Assembly: GCF_902833645.1 (NCBI RefSeq)
Contig: NZ_CADFGE010000012.1
Location: 186,001-250,000 of the forward strand
DNA: 64,000 nt
Source of the DNA: Paraburkholderia fungorum
GTDB taxonomy: Bacteria; Pseudomonadota; Gammaproteobacteria; Burkholderiales; Burkholderiaceae
Reading direction: 5' to 3'
Under the pieces are notes generated by a model. That model did not search any database, was not told where the DNA came from, and saw only the letters and a list, made by a program, of their open reading frames with translations. Positions 43,064-51,711 of the stretch are shown here, one piece after another. Numbering within the stretch: position 1 is the stretch's first letter; each line of letters begins with the position of its first letter. A program made the translations under genes and the position numbers.

Positions 43064-44539
43064 ATGACCGATCCGAACATCGAGCCGGCAACTAGCCAAC
43101 TCGCGGATCTGCGTGCCCGCGCGGCCGCGCCGCGAGCCGGCGTGGCCGATTGCCTCGCGCTCGGGCAAACACTGCTGCAACACGCCGCCCGTAACAAAGA
43201 CAGCCAGCGCGAAGCGCTTGCAGCGCTCGTACGGGCCTATCAGCTTGATCCCTCCTGCGAACCCACCTTGCTTCACACGATTGCGCAAACAGCGTTCATC
43301 GTGCGCGATTGGGCACTCGTCGACTCCGCCACTACGCTGCTTCTCGAACGCAACGCCGAAGACGCCAACGCGTTGATCTGGCGCGCCGCCGCCGTGCAAC
43401 AACGCAACGACTTCGACACGGCCGAGCACCTGCTGCGCGAAGCGGTGCGCGTCGCGCCCGGTAATCCGGTGGCGCTTCACAAACTTGCGTTGTGCGTCAA
43501 GGAGCAGGCGCGGTTTCAGGAAGCGGAGGCCTTGCTCAGGCAGGTGCTGGAGTTGTCGCCGGATAACGTGCATGCGCTATTCGATCTGTCGGAGCTCGAA
43601 ATCCGCACCGGGCGTTTCGCCGCCGGCTGGACGCATTACGAATCACGGGTCGCGTTCGGTGACGATTTGAACAATGCGCAGCATGCGCTTGCTGCAATCA
43701 GCGCGCATTGGCAGGGCGAATCGCTGCAAGGCAAAACGCTGGTGGTGTACGGCGAGCAAGGCAACGGCGACTGTCTCTGGGCGGTGCGCTTTCTGCCGCT
43801 GCTGGCGGAGAGGGCGCGCCGTGAGGGCGGTCGCGTGATTTTCGGTCACGACGGGCCGTTGCGGCATCTATTCGAACGAATGCTGCCTGCCGATTTGCGG
43901 CTCGAAACGAGCCTCGAAACCCAGCCTGATTTCCATTGCGGATTGATGAGCTTGCCGCTGCGGCTTGGCGTCTTCGATGCAAAGGGGTGGGGTGCGCCGT
44001 ATCTGAGTGCGGAGCCCACGCGTGTGCACGTTTGGCGCGAGCGAGTTCACGCGCACACGGCGCGCAAACCGGGTAATCGCAAAGTCGGTCTGGTGTGGAA
44101 TGGCAATCCTGACCATGTCCGCGACAGGCGGCGCTCAGTGCCCGTCGAGCAACTCGCACCGCTATTGAGCGTGCCCGGCGTGACCTGGTTTGCCTTGTCG
44201 CCCGGGCGCAGCGAGACGGTTGCGCAGTGGCGGGCCCAAGGTCACGATGTCGCCGATCTGACCCACCATTTTCAGTCCGGATTCGATGACGTCGCTGCTT
44301 TGCTGGCGAATCTGGATCTGGTTGTCACGATCGACAGCGGGCCGGCGCATCTGGCGGGCGCACTTGGCGTGCCGACCTGTCTGATGATCGATCACGTGTC
44401 GGCATGGTTCTGGGGGGATGAATCGCGCACCACGGCCTGGTACGATTCGATCGAGATATTCCGGCAGCCCGAGATTGGCGCGTGGGCGCCGGTGCTGGCC
44501 AAGGTGCGGGAGCGGATTGAAATGACGCGGCGTGTCTGA
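43064..44539 (+). CDS. TPR protein with C-terminal glycosyltransferase-9-like domain
   Basis: A 491-residue cytoplasmic protein. Residues about 40-190 form four or so tetratricopeptide repeats (for example NPVALHKLALCVKEQARFQEAEALLRQVLELSP). The C-terminal about 270 residues resemble a GT-B glycosyltransferase of the heptosyltransferase type. TLVVYGEQGNGDCLWAVRFL starts the N-lobe, and LDLVVTIDSGPAHLAGALGVP is the nucleotide-sugar motif of the C-lobe. Such TPR-GT9 proteins occur widely in Burkholderia-like genomes but their acceptors are unknown; a role in glycan or protein glycosylation is an inference. It lies 45 bp after aroC and may share its transcript. Confidence 0.75.
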   Translation: MTDPNIEPATSQLADLRARAAAPRAGVADCLALGQTLLQHAARNKDSQREALAALVRAYQLDPSCEPTLLHTIAQTAFIVRDWALVDSATTLLLERNAEDANALIWRAAAVQQRNDFDTAEHLLREAVRVAPGNPVALHKLALCVKEQARFQEAEALLRQVLELSPDNVHALFDLSELEIRTGRFAAGWTHYESRVAFGDDLNNAQHALAAISAHWQGESLQGKTLVVYGEQGNGDCLWAVRFLPLLAERARREGGRVIFGHDGPLRHLFERMLPADLRLETSLETQPDFHCGLMSLPLRLGVFDAKGWGAPYLSAEPTRVHVWRERVHAHTARKPGNRKVGLVWNGNPDHVRDRRRSVPVEQLAPLLSVPGVTWFALSPGRSETVAQWRAQGHDVADLTHHFQSGFDDVAALLANLDLVVTIDSGPAHLAGALGVPTCLMIDHVSAWFWGDESRTTAWYDSIEIFRQPEIGAWAPVLAKVRERIEMTRRV

Positions 44540-44580
44540 GCTTTCTGCCTTGCGGCGGCTTTGGGATTGGCATTGACAGC

Positions 44581-44668
44581 GAGTCGGCCGTAGACGCCCT
44601 CTTTTCTGCCGACTCAGAACGGTTGGTTACGGACCGTGCGCGGGCAGACCAACAAGCTCCGCGCACGG
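44581..44668. terminator. Two tandem hairpins between convergent genes
   Basis: GAGTCGGC/GCCGACTC (44581-44615) and a perfect 10-bp CCGTGCGCGG/CCGCGCACGG (44634-44668) lie between the convergent TPR-GT and ETF-QO stops. Neither has a T-run, so factor-independent termination is not assured. Confidence 0.5.
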
Positions 44669-44683
44669 CAAATCAACTCCGGA

Positions 44684-46357
44684 TCACATATTCGGATAGT
44701 TCGGACCACCGCCGCCCTCAGGCGTCACCCAGACGATGTTCTGGGTCGGGTCCTTGATATCGCAGGTCTTGCAGTGCACGCAGTTCTGCGCGTTGATCAC
44801 CAGCCGCTCGCTGCCGTCGTCGTTCTTCACGAACTCATACACCGCAGCCGGGCAGTAGCGCGATTCCGGACCGGCATAGGTCTGCCAGTTCACGTTCACC
44901 GGCACCGTCGGATCCTTCAGCGTCAGATGCGCCGGCTGGTTCTCTTCATGATTCGTGTTCGAAATGAACACCGACGAGAGCCGGTCGAACGTCAGCTTGC
45001 CATCCGGCTTCGGATAGACGATCTGCTTGCACTGCGACGCGGGTTTGAGCATCTCGTGATCGGAATGCTGGTGATGCAGCGTCCACGGCACATTGCCGCC
45101 CAGCAGCTTCTGCTCGATGCCCACCATCAGCGTACCGAGGTACAGGCCCTTGCTCATCCACTGCTTGAAGTTGCGCGCGCGATGCAGTTCCGTGTGCAGC
45201 CACGAGGTCTTGAACGATTCCGGATAGGCCGTCAGTTCATCGCTGGTGCGGCCAGCCTGCACGGCCTCAAATGCAGCATCAGCGGCCAGCATGCCGGTCT
45301 TGATCGCCGCATGCGAGCCCTTGATCCGCGATGCGTTCAGGAAGCCCGCATCGTCGCCGACCAGTGCGCCGCCCGGGAACACCAGCTTCGGCAGCGACAT
45401 CAGGCCGCCTGCGGTAATGGCCCGCGCGCCGTACGACACCCGCTTGCCGCCTTCCAGAATTGCGCGGATCGCCGGATGCGTCTTGTAGCGCTGGAATTCC
45501 TCGAATGGCGACAGGTACGGGTTCGTGTAGCCCAGGCCGACCACGAAGCCCACCACCACCTGGTTGTTGTCCATGTGATAGAGGAACGAGCCGCCGTACG
45601 TGTCGTTCTCCAGCGGCCAGCCGGCGGTGTGCATCACCAGACCCGGCTTGTGCTTGGCCGGATCGATTTCCCACAGTTCCTTGATGCCGATACCGTAGAC
45701 CTGCGGATCGACGCCTTCACGCAGCTTGAATTTGTCGTTCAACTGGCGGCCGAGGTGCCCACGGGCGCCTTCACAGAACAGCGTGTACCTGGCGTGCAGC
45801 TCCATGCCGAGCTGGAAATTCTCGGTCGGCTGGCCGTCCTTGCCGATGCCCAGGTTGCCGGTGGCGACGCCTTTGACCGAGCCGTCGTCGTTATACAGAA
45901 TCTCCGCGGCCGGAAAGCCCGGGAAAATCTCGACGCCGAGCGCTTCGGCCTGCTGACCGAGCCAGCGCGTGACGTTCGCGAGACTGATCACATAGTTGCC
46001 GTGGTTCTTGAAGTTGTCCGGCAGCGCCCAGGTCGGCACGCTCTTCGAACCGGTTTCGGTCAGGAACAGGAATTTGTCTTCGGTCACGTCCACCGTCAGC
46101 GGCGCGCCTTTTTCCTTCCAGTCGGGGATCAGTTCGGTGATCGCGCGCGGATCCATCACCGCGCCCGACAGGATATGAGCCCCGATCTCCGAGCCTTTTT
46201 CCAGTACGCACACGCCAATCTCGACGCCTTTCTCGGCCGCCAGCTGCTTCAGGCGGATCGCTGCGGACAGGCCAGCCGGGCCGCCGCCGACGATCACGAC
46301 GTCGTATTCCATCGACTCGCGTGGTCCGTATTGCTCAATGAGGCTTGCGGGGGTCAT
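44684..46357 (-). CDS. Electron-transfer flavoprotein:ubiquinone oxidoreductase
   Basis: A 557-residue membrane-associated flavo-iron-sulfur enzyme that passes electrons from ETF (beta-oxidation and amino acid dehydrogenases) to ubiquinone. The FAD-binding VVIVGGGPAGLSAAIRL is near residues 20-36. The C-terminus carries a 4Fe-4S cluster set: YCPAAVYEF then NAQNCVHCKTCDIKDPTQN. The length and the terminal GGGGPNYPNM are typical. No etfAB genes are in the window, so they must be elsewhere. It is monocistronic and divergent from the SDR gene across 191 bp. Confidence 0.95.
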   Translation of the reverse strand: MTPASLIEQYGPRESMEYDVVIVGGGPAGLSAAIRLKQLAAEKGVEIGVCVLEKGSEIGAHILSGAVMDPRAITELIPDWKEKGAPLTVDVTEDKFLFLTETGSKSVPTWALPDNFKNHGNYVISLANVTRWLGQQAEALGVEIFPGFPAAEILYNDDGSVKGVATGNLGIGKDGQPTENFQLGMELHARYTLFCEGARGHLGRQLNDKFKLREGVDPQVYGIGIKELWEIDPAKHKPGLVMHTAGWPLENDTYGGSFLYHMDNNQVVVGFVVGLGYTNPYLSPFEEFQRYKTHPAIRAILEGGKRVSYGARAITAGGLMSLPKLVFPGGALVGDDAGFLNASRIKGSHAAIKTGMLAADAAFEAVQAGRTSDELTAYPESFKTSWLHTELHRARNFKQWMSKGLYLGTLMVGIEQKLLGGNVPWTLHHQHSDHEMLKPASQCKQIVYPKPDGKLTFDRLSSVFISNTNHEENQPAHLTLKDPTVPVNVNWQTYAGPESRYCPAAVYEFVKNDDGSERLVINAQNCVHCKTCDIKDPTQNIVWVTPEGGGGPNYPNM

Positions 46358-46548
46358 TGATGCTCCTCTTGTTACCGTTAGAATGCTTTTTTCGGGATCG
46401 TATTGTGGGCGATGGTCTCCGCCACCGCAACCCGATCAGCGGAGATTAGCACGATCGTTCTATTTTTGTGATACGGTGTGACCCGCAGTGGCGGTCTTGC
46501 CGCATCCGTCAATCGCGTCTGTAACAACAACCGAACAAGGGAACGACA

Positions 46549-47325
46549 ATGGGCCGTTCGATCAATCTGGAAGGCAAAGTCGCGCTGATTACCGGCGCTT
46601 CGAGCGGGTTGGGGAAGCGCTTTGCTCAGGTATTGTCGCAGGCCGGCGCCAAAGTCGTGCTGGCGAGCCGCCGCACCGAGCGTCTGAAGGAATTGCGCGC
46701 CGAGATCGAGGCCGCGGGCGGCGCGGCACATGTTGTCTCGCTCGACGTCACGGACTATCAGAGCATCAAGTCGGCCGTCGCGCACGCGGAAACCGAAGCG
46801 GGCACGATCGATATTCTGGTGAACAATTCAGGCGTGTCGACCACGCAGAAGCTTGCGGAAGTGACGCCGGCCGATTTCGAGTACGTATTCGACACGAACA
46901 CGCGCGGTGCTTTCTTCGTCGCCCAGGAGGTTGCCAAGCGCATGATCATGCGCGGCAATAGTGCCCAGAAGCCTTCATACCGGATTATCAATATCGCGTC
47001 GATGGCGGGCTTGCGGGTGTTGCCGCAGATTGGCCTGTACTCGATGAGCAAGGCCGCCGTGGTCCATATGACCAAGGCTATGGCGCTGGAGTGGGGCAAA
47101 CACGGTATCAATGTGAACGCCATTTGCCCGGGTTATATCGATACCGAGATCAACCACCATCACTGGTCGACCGAGCAGGGGCAGAAGCTGGTATCGATGC
47201 TGCCGCGTCATCGTGTCGGCAAGCCGGAGGATCTGGACGGGCTGTTGCTGCTGCTGGCCGCCGACGAATCGCAGTTCATCAATGGGTCGGTGATTGCCGC
47301 CGACGATGGCTTCGGACTTGCCTGA
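46549..47325 (+). CDS. Short-chain dehydrogenase/reductase
   Basis: A 258-residue classical SDR. TGASSGLGKRFA (residues about 15-26) binds NAD(P), NNSGV lies near 90, and the catalytic pair is YSMSK near 165 with its upstream Ser in NIASMAG. The cofactor-pocket ending ASRRTERL, with two Arg after the second strand, suggests NADP(H). The substrate is not evident; next to a thioesterase and divergent from ETF-QO, a hydroxyacyl or alcohol substrate in lipid metabolism is possible. A GGGAACGAC purine patch precedes ATG 46549. The thioesterase gene follows after 107 bp. Confidence 0.85.
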   Translation: MGRSINLEGKVALITGASSGLGKRFAQVLSQAGAKVVLASRRTERLKELRAEIEAAGGAAHVVSLDVTDYQSIKSAVAHAETEAGTIDILVNNSGVSTTQKLAEVTPADFEYVFDTNTRGAFFVAQEVAKRMIMRGNSAQKPSYRIINIASMAGLRVLPQIGLYSMSKAAVVHMTKAMALEWGKHGINVNAICPGYIDTEINHHHWSTEQGQKLVSMLPRHRVGKPEDLDGLLLLLAADESQFINGSVIAADDGFGLA

Positions 47326-47432
47326 ACGCGCGGACCGTTTGCCGGAACACTGGCCGCATTTCGCGGCATGTCATTTTTTGCGCCGGCTTACTCGCCGGTT
47401 TCACCCTCGTTTCAACCCGTTAAAGAAGTACG

Positions 47433-47864
47433 ATGAGCGATTTTCACGCAGTTTTTGAGATGTCTATGCCGATCCGTTGGGGCGACATGGACGCGTTCGG
47501 CCATGTGAACAACACGGTCTATTTTCGTTATATGGAGCAGGTGCGGATTTCCTGGTTCGAACAGATGGGTATGGCCGGCAGCAACGCCGACGGGCAGGGG
47601 CCGGTGATCGTCAATGCGTCGATGGAGTTTCTCAAGCAGTTGCACTATCCCGGCGACGTGATCGGCCGGATGTCCGTCGCGACGCCTGGGCGCAGCAGTT
47701 TTGACACGGCCTTCGAGCTCGTGCGTGCCGACGATCCGAACACCGTCTATGCCCGTGGCGCCGCCCGCTGCGTATGGATCGACTACGCGGCCGGTAAATC
47801 GGTGCCGGTTCCCGATCTGCTGCGCGAGACAATCGAGCGCGCGGCGTTGGTGAAGGCTGCCTGA
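47433..47864 (+). CDS. 4-hydroxybenzoyl-CoA thioesterase-fold acyl-CoA thioesterase (YbgC-like)
   Basis: A 143-residue hotdog-fold thioesterase. The motif RWGDMDAFGHVNNTVYFRYMEQ at about residues 11-32 has the catalytic Asp of the YbgC/4HBT class in the expected GDxDxxGHVNN context, and AARCVWIDYAAGKSVPVPD closes the fold. It hydrolyses an acyl-CoA ester of unknown chain; aromatic or short acyl groups are common in this family. It follows the SDR gene on the same strand and is convergent with a PAS-LuxR regulator, whose stop is 21 bp beyond its own. Confidence 0.85.
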   Translation: MSDFHAVFEMSMPIRWGDMDAFGHVNNTVYFRYMEQVRISWFEQMGMAGSNADGQGPVIVNASMEFLKQLHYPGDVIGRMSVATPGRSSFDTAFELVRADDPNTVYARGAARCVWIDYAAGKSVPVPDLLRETIERAALVKAA

Positions 47865-47885
47865 TTCAGGCGGCCTGATCGCTCC

Positions 47886-48431
47886 TCAATGACCGAGCAA
47901 CCGCTGCAGTAGCTCGGTCGCGTTCCCCGTATCGTATTTGCGCATCAGCCGCGCGCGGTAGACGTCGACCGTGCGCGGGCTGATATCCAGCGCACGCCCG
48001 ATCTGCTTGCTGGTTTTGCCCGTCACCAGTTGCGCGGCGATTTCCCGTTCCCGCGGAGTCAGTTCGACCGCCACGCGCCGCGTCGCGCTCAAATCCTCGA
48101 AGGTCCAGACGCCGGCTGCGTGCGCGTCGGCGCGTTGCTGCGCGCGGCCCGTCACGTGACACCAGAACAGTTCGCCATTGGCCCGCTTCATGATCCGGTC
48201 GTCCGCGTAGCTGCCTTGCGCGGTCATGATCGGCGGAATCCGCGCGCCGATCCGCTCGAATTCGTCGGTCGACGGGTACAGCATCTGGAACGACTGGCCG
48301 AGCAGCGTTTCGCGCGGGTAGCCGAATATCGACGCCAGTTCGTCGTTGCAGTCTTCAATGATCCGTTCGCGCGACAGCACGAGTCCGATCGGGGCGAGTT
48401 GAAACGCGGTTTGGTAATCCAGTGCGGGCAT
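47886..48431 (-). CDS. PAS-LuxR transcriptional regulator
   Basis: A 181-residue regulator. The N-terminal PAS domain is at about residues 5-110 (FQLAPIGLVLSRERIIEDCNDELASIFGY). The C-terminal LuxR-type helix-turn-helix is at about 120-178 (LTPREREIAAQLVTGKTSKQIGRALDISPRTVDVY). A PAS sensor attached directly to a LuxR effector without a kinase suggests ligand or redox sensing; a partner kinase is not visible. ATG 48431 (MPALDYQTAF) is chosen since the frame upstream to 48545 shows no similarity. It is divergent from scoAB across 243 bp and may regulate those ketone-body genes; that link is inferred from position only. Confidence 0.82.
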   Translation of the reverse strand: MPALDYQTAFQLAPIGLVLSRERIIEDCNDELASIFGYPRETLLGQSFQMLYPSTDEFERIGARIPPIMTAQGSYADDRIMKRANGELFWCHVTGRAQQRADAHAAGVWTFEDLSATRRVAVELTPREREIAAQLVTGKTSKQIGRALDISPRTVDVYRARLMRKYDTGNATELLQRLLGH

Positions 48432-48674
48432 GGGCTGGCGGCAAGTACTTATGTATTTTTGCGTATTGTGCCGCATGGCGCGCCCAGCGTACTCTTTCGG
48501 GCACATGACAAGGCGGCGAAGCATTCGCGGCGGGCGTTGGCGCAAGGTTAGACGACCTGAGCGCAGGGCCAGCCGCAGATGACTAGAATGACGTGTCGGG
48601 CTTTTGCCCGCCGAGCGTCATATCGAGGCCGCAACGAACCGATTTCGGGTTTCCATAAAGGAAGGGACATACAG

Positions 48675-49379
48675 ATGAACAAGGTCTATCCAGGCGCTGC
48701 CGAGGCGCTGAAAGACATCGTCAAGGACGGGCAGACGTTTGCCGTCGGCGGTTTCGGGCTGTGCGGCATTCCCGAGGCGCTGATCGGCGCGCTGCGCGAT
48801 TCGAAGGTGCAGGGCATCACCTGCATCAGCAACAACGCGGGCGTCGACGGTTTCGGCCTCGGTCTGTTGCTCGAAACGCGCCAGGTCAAGAAGATGATTT
48901 CGTCGTACGTGGGCGAGAACAAGGAGTTCGAACGCCAGTATCTGGCCGGCGAACTCGAACTGGAATTCACGCCGCAAGGCACGCTCGCCGAGAAGCTGCG
49001 CGCCGGCGGCTCGGGCATTCCGGCCTTCTTCACGAACACCGGCTACGGCACGCTGATCGCCGAAGGCAAGGAAACCCGTCAGTTCGGCGAGAACCACTAT
49101 GTGCTCGAACACTCGCTGACGGCCGACGTCGCGCTGGTCAAGGCATGGAAGGCCGACAAATCGGGCAACCTGATCTATCGCCGCACCGCGCGCAACTTCA
49201 ACCCGATGTGCGCGATGGCCGGCAAGATCACGGTCGCGGAAGTCGAGGAAATCGTGGAAGTGGGCGAGCTCGATCCGGATGCGATCCACACGCCGGGCAT
49301 TTTCGTGCAGCGCATTGTGCTCAATGCGCATCCGGAAAAACGCATTGAACAACGCGTCGTCCGCGCGAAAGGAGACTGA
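48675..49379 (+). CDS. scoA: 3-oxoacid CoA-transferase subunit A
   Basis: A 234-residue subunit of succinyl-CoA:3-ketoacid CoA-transferase, which activates acetoacetate by moving CoA from succinyl-CoA. KDGQTFAVGGFGLCGIPEALIGAL near residues 15-38 is the subunit A signature, and the SNNAGVDGFGLG stretch is near 55-66. ATG 48675 (MNKVYPGAAEALKD) has GAAGGGACATACAG upstream; earlier in-frame codons to 48579 lack similarity. Its stop and the scoB start share an A (TGATG). The PAS-LuxR gene is divergent upstream. Confidence 0.93.
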   Translation: MNKVYPGAAEALKDIVKDGQTFAVGGFGLCGIPEALIGALRDSKVQGITCISNNAGVDGFGLGLLLETRQVKKMISSYVGENKEFERQYLAGELELEFTPQGTLAEKLRAGGSGIPAFFTNTGYGTLIAEGKETRQFGENHYVLEHSLTADVALVKAWKADKSGNLIYRRTARNFNPMCAMAGKITVAEVEEIVEVGELDPDAIHTPGIFVQRIVLNAHPEKRIEQRVVRAKGD

Positions 49380-50023
49380 TGATGGCATGGACTCGTGACG
49401 AAATGGCCGCCCGCGCGGCGAAGGAATTGCAGGACGGTTTCTACGTGAACCTCGGCATCGGCTTGCCGACCCTGGTGGCGAACCATGTGCCGCCCGGCGT
49501 CGAAGTGTGGCTGCAGTCGGAGAACGGCCTGCTCGGCATCGGCCCGTCCCCGACCGAAGAAGAAGTGGATGCCGATCTGATCAACGCCGGCAAGCAGACG
49601 GTGACCACGCTGCCGGGTTCGTCGATTTTCTCGTCGGCGGATTCGTTCGCGATGATTCGCGGCGGCCACATCAACCTGGCGATTCTGGGCGCGATGCAGA
49701 TCAGCAAGAAAGGCGATCTGGCCAACTGGATGATCCCTGGCAAGATGATCAAGGGCATGGGCGGCGCGATGGATCTGGTCGCGGGCGTCAAGCGCGTGGT
49801 CGTGCTGATGGAGCACGTCGCCAAGGGCGACCAGCACAAGATCCTTGAAGAGTGCACGTTGCCGTTGACGGGCGTGGGCGTGGTCGATCAGATCATCACC
49901 GATCTCGGCGTGATCGAAGTGACGGAAGACGGTCTGAAAGTGACCGAACTGGCGCCGGGCGTCAGCGTCGAGGAAATCAAGGCGAAGACGGGCGCGCCGC
50001 TGGATGTGAGCGCGGTGAGCTGA
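49379..50023 (+). CDS. scoB: 3-oxoacid CoA-transferase subunit B
   Basis: A 214-residue partner of scoA. The catalytic Glu that forms the CoA thioester lies in LQSENGLLGIG (about residues 45-55), and GGHINLAILGAMQIS is the second family motif. ATG 49379 shares its A with the scoA stop; a second ATG follows directly at 49382, so either may be used. An intrinsic terminator lies about 70 bp after the stop, which ends the two-gene operon. Confidence 0.93.
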   Translation: MMAWTRDEMAARAAKELQDGFYVNLGIGLPTLVANHVPPGVEVWLQSENGLLGIGPSPTEEEVDADLINAGKQTVTTLPGSSIFSSADSFAMIRGGHINLAILGAMQISKKGDLANWMIPGKMIKGMGGAMDLVAGVKRVVVLMEHVAKGDQHKILEECTLPLTGVGVVDQIITDLGVIEVTEDGLKVTELAPGVSVEEIKAKTGAPLDVSAVS

Positions 50024-50091
50024 ATGTTTTTATGAGCCGCCCGCGGGTTCGGTCTGCATGACGGGAACGTGGCGGCGGGGCAGGACCCGGA

Positions 50092-50126
50092 GCGGGCGAG
50101 GCGCGAGTCTCGCCCGCTTTGTTTTT
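50092..50126 (+). terminator. Intrinsic terminator of scoAB
   Basis: A 9-bp stem GCGGGCGAG/CTCGCCCGC with an 8-base loop, followed by TTTGTTTTT. Confidence 0.85.
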
Positions 50127-50284
50127 GCGCCTGAAGTCCGTTCGATACGAGTCCCGGGCTGTCCTATGACGTTTGGCCGATCCTTGCCGCACGGCAAAGC
50201 GGTTTACAATCTTTCGAAGATTGGACGCTTATTGATCCCTGCTGTGCCCAGGCCGAATCCGCAGCGCTTTTGCAAGGAAACCCG

Positions 50285-51196
50285 ATGACCGACACGTCCA
50301 CTTCCACTACCGGGCGGCCTGCGCCGCGCCAACGTTATGTGCAATGCGCAAGCGGCGGCGGCTTGCACCGTATCGCCTACACCGAGTGGGGCGACCCGGC
50401 CAACCCGCGTGTGCTGCTGTGCGTGCACGGCTTGACGCGCTCGGGGCGCGATTTCGACCGCCTCGCGGCGGAATTCGCCGGCACTTACCGTGTGGTGTGT
50501 CCGGATGTGGCGGGGCGGGGCTTGTCTTCATGGCTCGCGAACCCCAACTTCTATACCGTGCCGCAGTACGTCGCCGATATGGTCACGCTGATCGCGCGCC
50601 TGAACGTCGAAACGGTCGACTGGTTCGGCACTTCGATGGGCGGTCTGATCGGGCTCGCGCTGGCCGGTCTGCCGGAAACGCCGATTCGCAAGATGCTGCT
50701 GAACGACGTGGGTCCGCATCTGGAACCGGTGGCCGTGCAGCGAATCGGCGATTACCTGGGTAAGCCGGTGCGTTTCGAATCGCTGCAGCAGGGTATCGAT
50801 TACGCCGCGCTGCTTGCGCAAACGTTCGGCCCGCTCACGCCGGAGGAGTGGCGCGAGATCAATACGCCGCTGCTGCACGAGCAGGACGGCGCATGGTTGT
50901 TCCGCTACGACCCGCGAATTGCTCAGCCATTTACCGCGACCACCGAAGAGGCGGCCAAACTCGGCGAAGCCGCGCTGTGGCATTCGCTGGCGGCGTTTCA
51001 GGGGCCAGTGCTGGTGGTGCGCGGCGAGCAATCGGATCTGCTTTCCCGTGAGACCGTCGCGAAGATGGTCGAAACCGGGCGTGCGGTATCGAGCGCGGAA
51101 ATCGTGGGCGTCGGGCATGCGCCGGCGTTCCTGTCGGCCGATCAGATCGACCTCGCGAGGCGGTTCTTCATCGGGCCGGCCGCTGACGCGTCATAA
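50285..51196 (+). CDS. Alpha/beta-fold hydrolase
   Basis: A 303-residue hydrolase of the alpha/beta superfamily. CVHGLTRSGRDFDRLA near residues 43-58 forms the oxyanion hole, FGTSMGGLIGLALAG near 117-131 carries the nucleophilic Ser, and GVGHAPAFLSADQ near 275 holds the His. It resembles esterases and haloalkane-dehalogenase-like proteins often found next to relA in Burkholderia, but the substrate is unknown. ATG 50285 has AAGGAAAC upstream; an earlier ATG at 50270 adds five residues. The RidA gene follows after 91 bp. Confidence 0.85.
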   Translation: MTDTSTSTTGRPAPRQRYVQCASGGGLHRIAYTEWGDPANPRVLLCVHGLTRSGRDFDRLAAEFAGTYRVVCPDVAGRGLSSWLANPNFYTVPQYVADMVTLIARLNVETVDWFGTSMGGLIGLALAGLPETPIRKMLLNDVGPHLEPVAVQRIGDYLGKPVRFESLQQGIDYAALLAQTFGPLTPEEWREINTPLLHEQDGAWLFRYDPRIAQPFTATTEEAAKLGEAALWHSLAAFQGPVLVVRGEQSDLLSRETVAKMVETGRAVSSAEIVGVGHAPAFLSADQIDLARRFFIGPAADAS

Positions 51197-51287
51197 TGTA
51201 GGGTTCCGCACACTGCCCTTTTGTCTCTGGCCGGGTGCAATGCGGAACGCATCTTAGATCAACTTTCAACCCAACTCAGGATTCTTC

Positions 51288-51641
51288 ATGGCAGTCATTC
51301 GTCATCACGTCGGCAAGCGCCTCTCGGAAACCGCCGTATACAACGGTACCGTGTACCTCGCAGGCCAGATCGCCGAAGACGCGGATCAGGACATCACGGG
51401 TCAGACGCGCGAAGTGCTCGGCCACATCGACCGTCTGCTGGAGGAAGTGAATAGCGACAAGTCGCATTTGCTGTCCGTGCAGATCTACATCTCGGACATG
51501 GTGCATTTCGCCGGCATGAACGCCGTGTGGGACGAGTGGGTTGCACAAGGCGCCACGCCGCCGCGCGCTACCGTGGAAGCGAAGCTCGCGAACCCGAAAT
51601 GCCTCGTCGAAATCGTCGTGGTCGCGGCGCAGCGCGATTGA
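51288..51641 (+). CDS. RidA-family protein
   Basis: A 117-residue trimeric-type protein of the YjgF/YER057c/UK114 family. The C-terminal PPRATVEAKLANPKCLVEI contains the Arg expected to bind the substrate carboxylate and the typical Glu. RidA proteins hydrolyse reactive 2-aminoacrylate and related enamines. Several subfamilies share this sequence pattern, so I give no specific substrate. ATG 51288 begins MAVIRHHVGKRLSETAVYNG, within the normal length. It lies between a hydrolase and relA, 70 bp before the relA start. Confidence 0.85.
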   Translation: MAVIRHHVGKRLSETAVYNGTVYLAGQIAEDADQDITGQTREVLGHIDRLLEEVNSDKSHLLSVQIYISDMVHFAGMNAVWDEWVAQGATPPRATVEAKLANPKCLVEIVVVAAQRD

Positions 51642-51711
51642 GCGTGACCGAACCCGGTCTCGCAGTTGTTGAAATTCTGTTGATCCGTCTGGCCCGGTGG
51701 GCCGTCGCACC

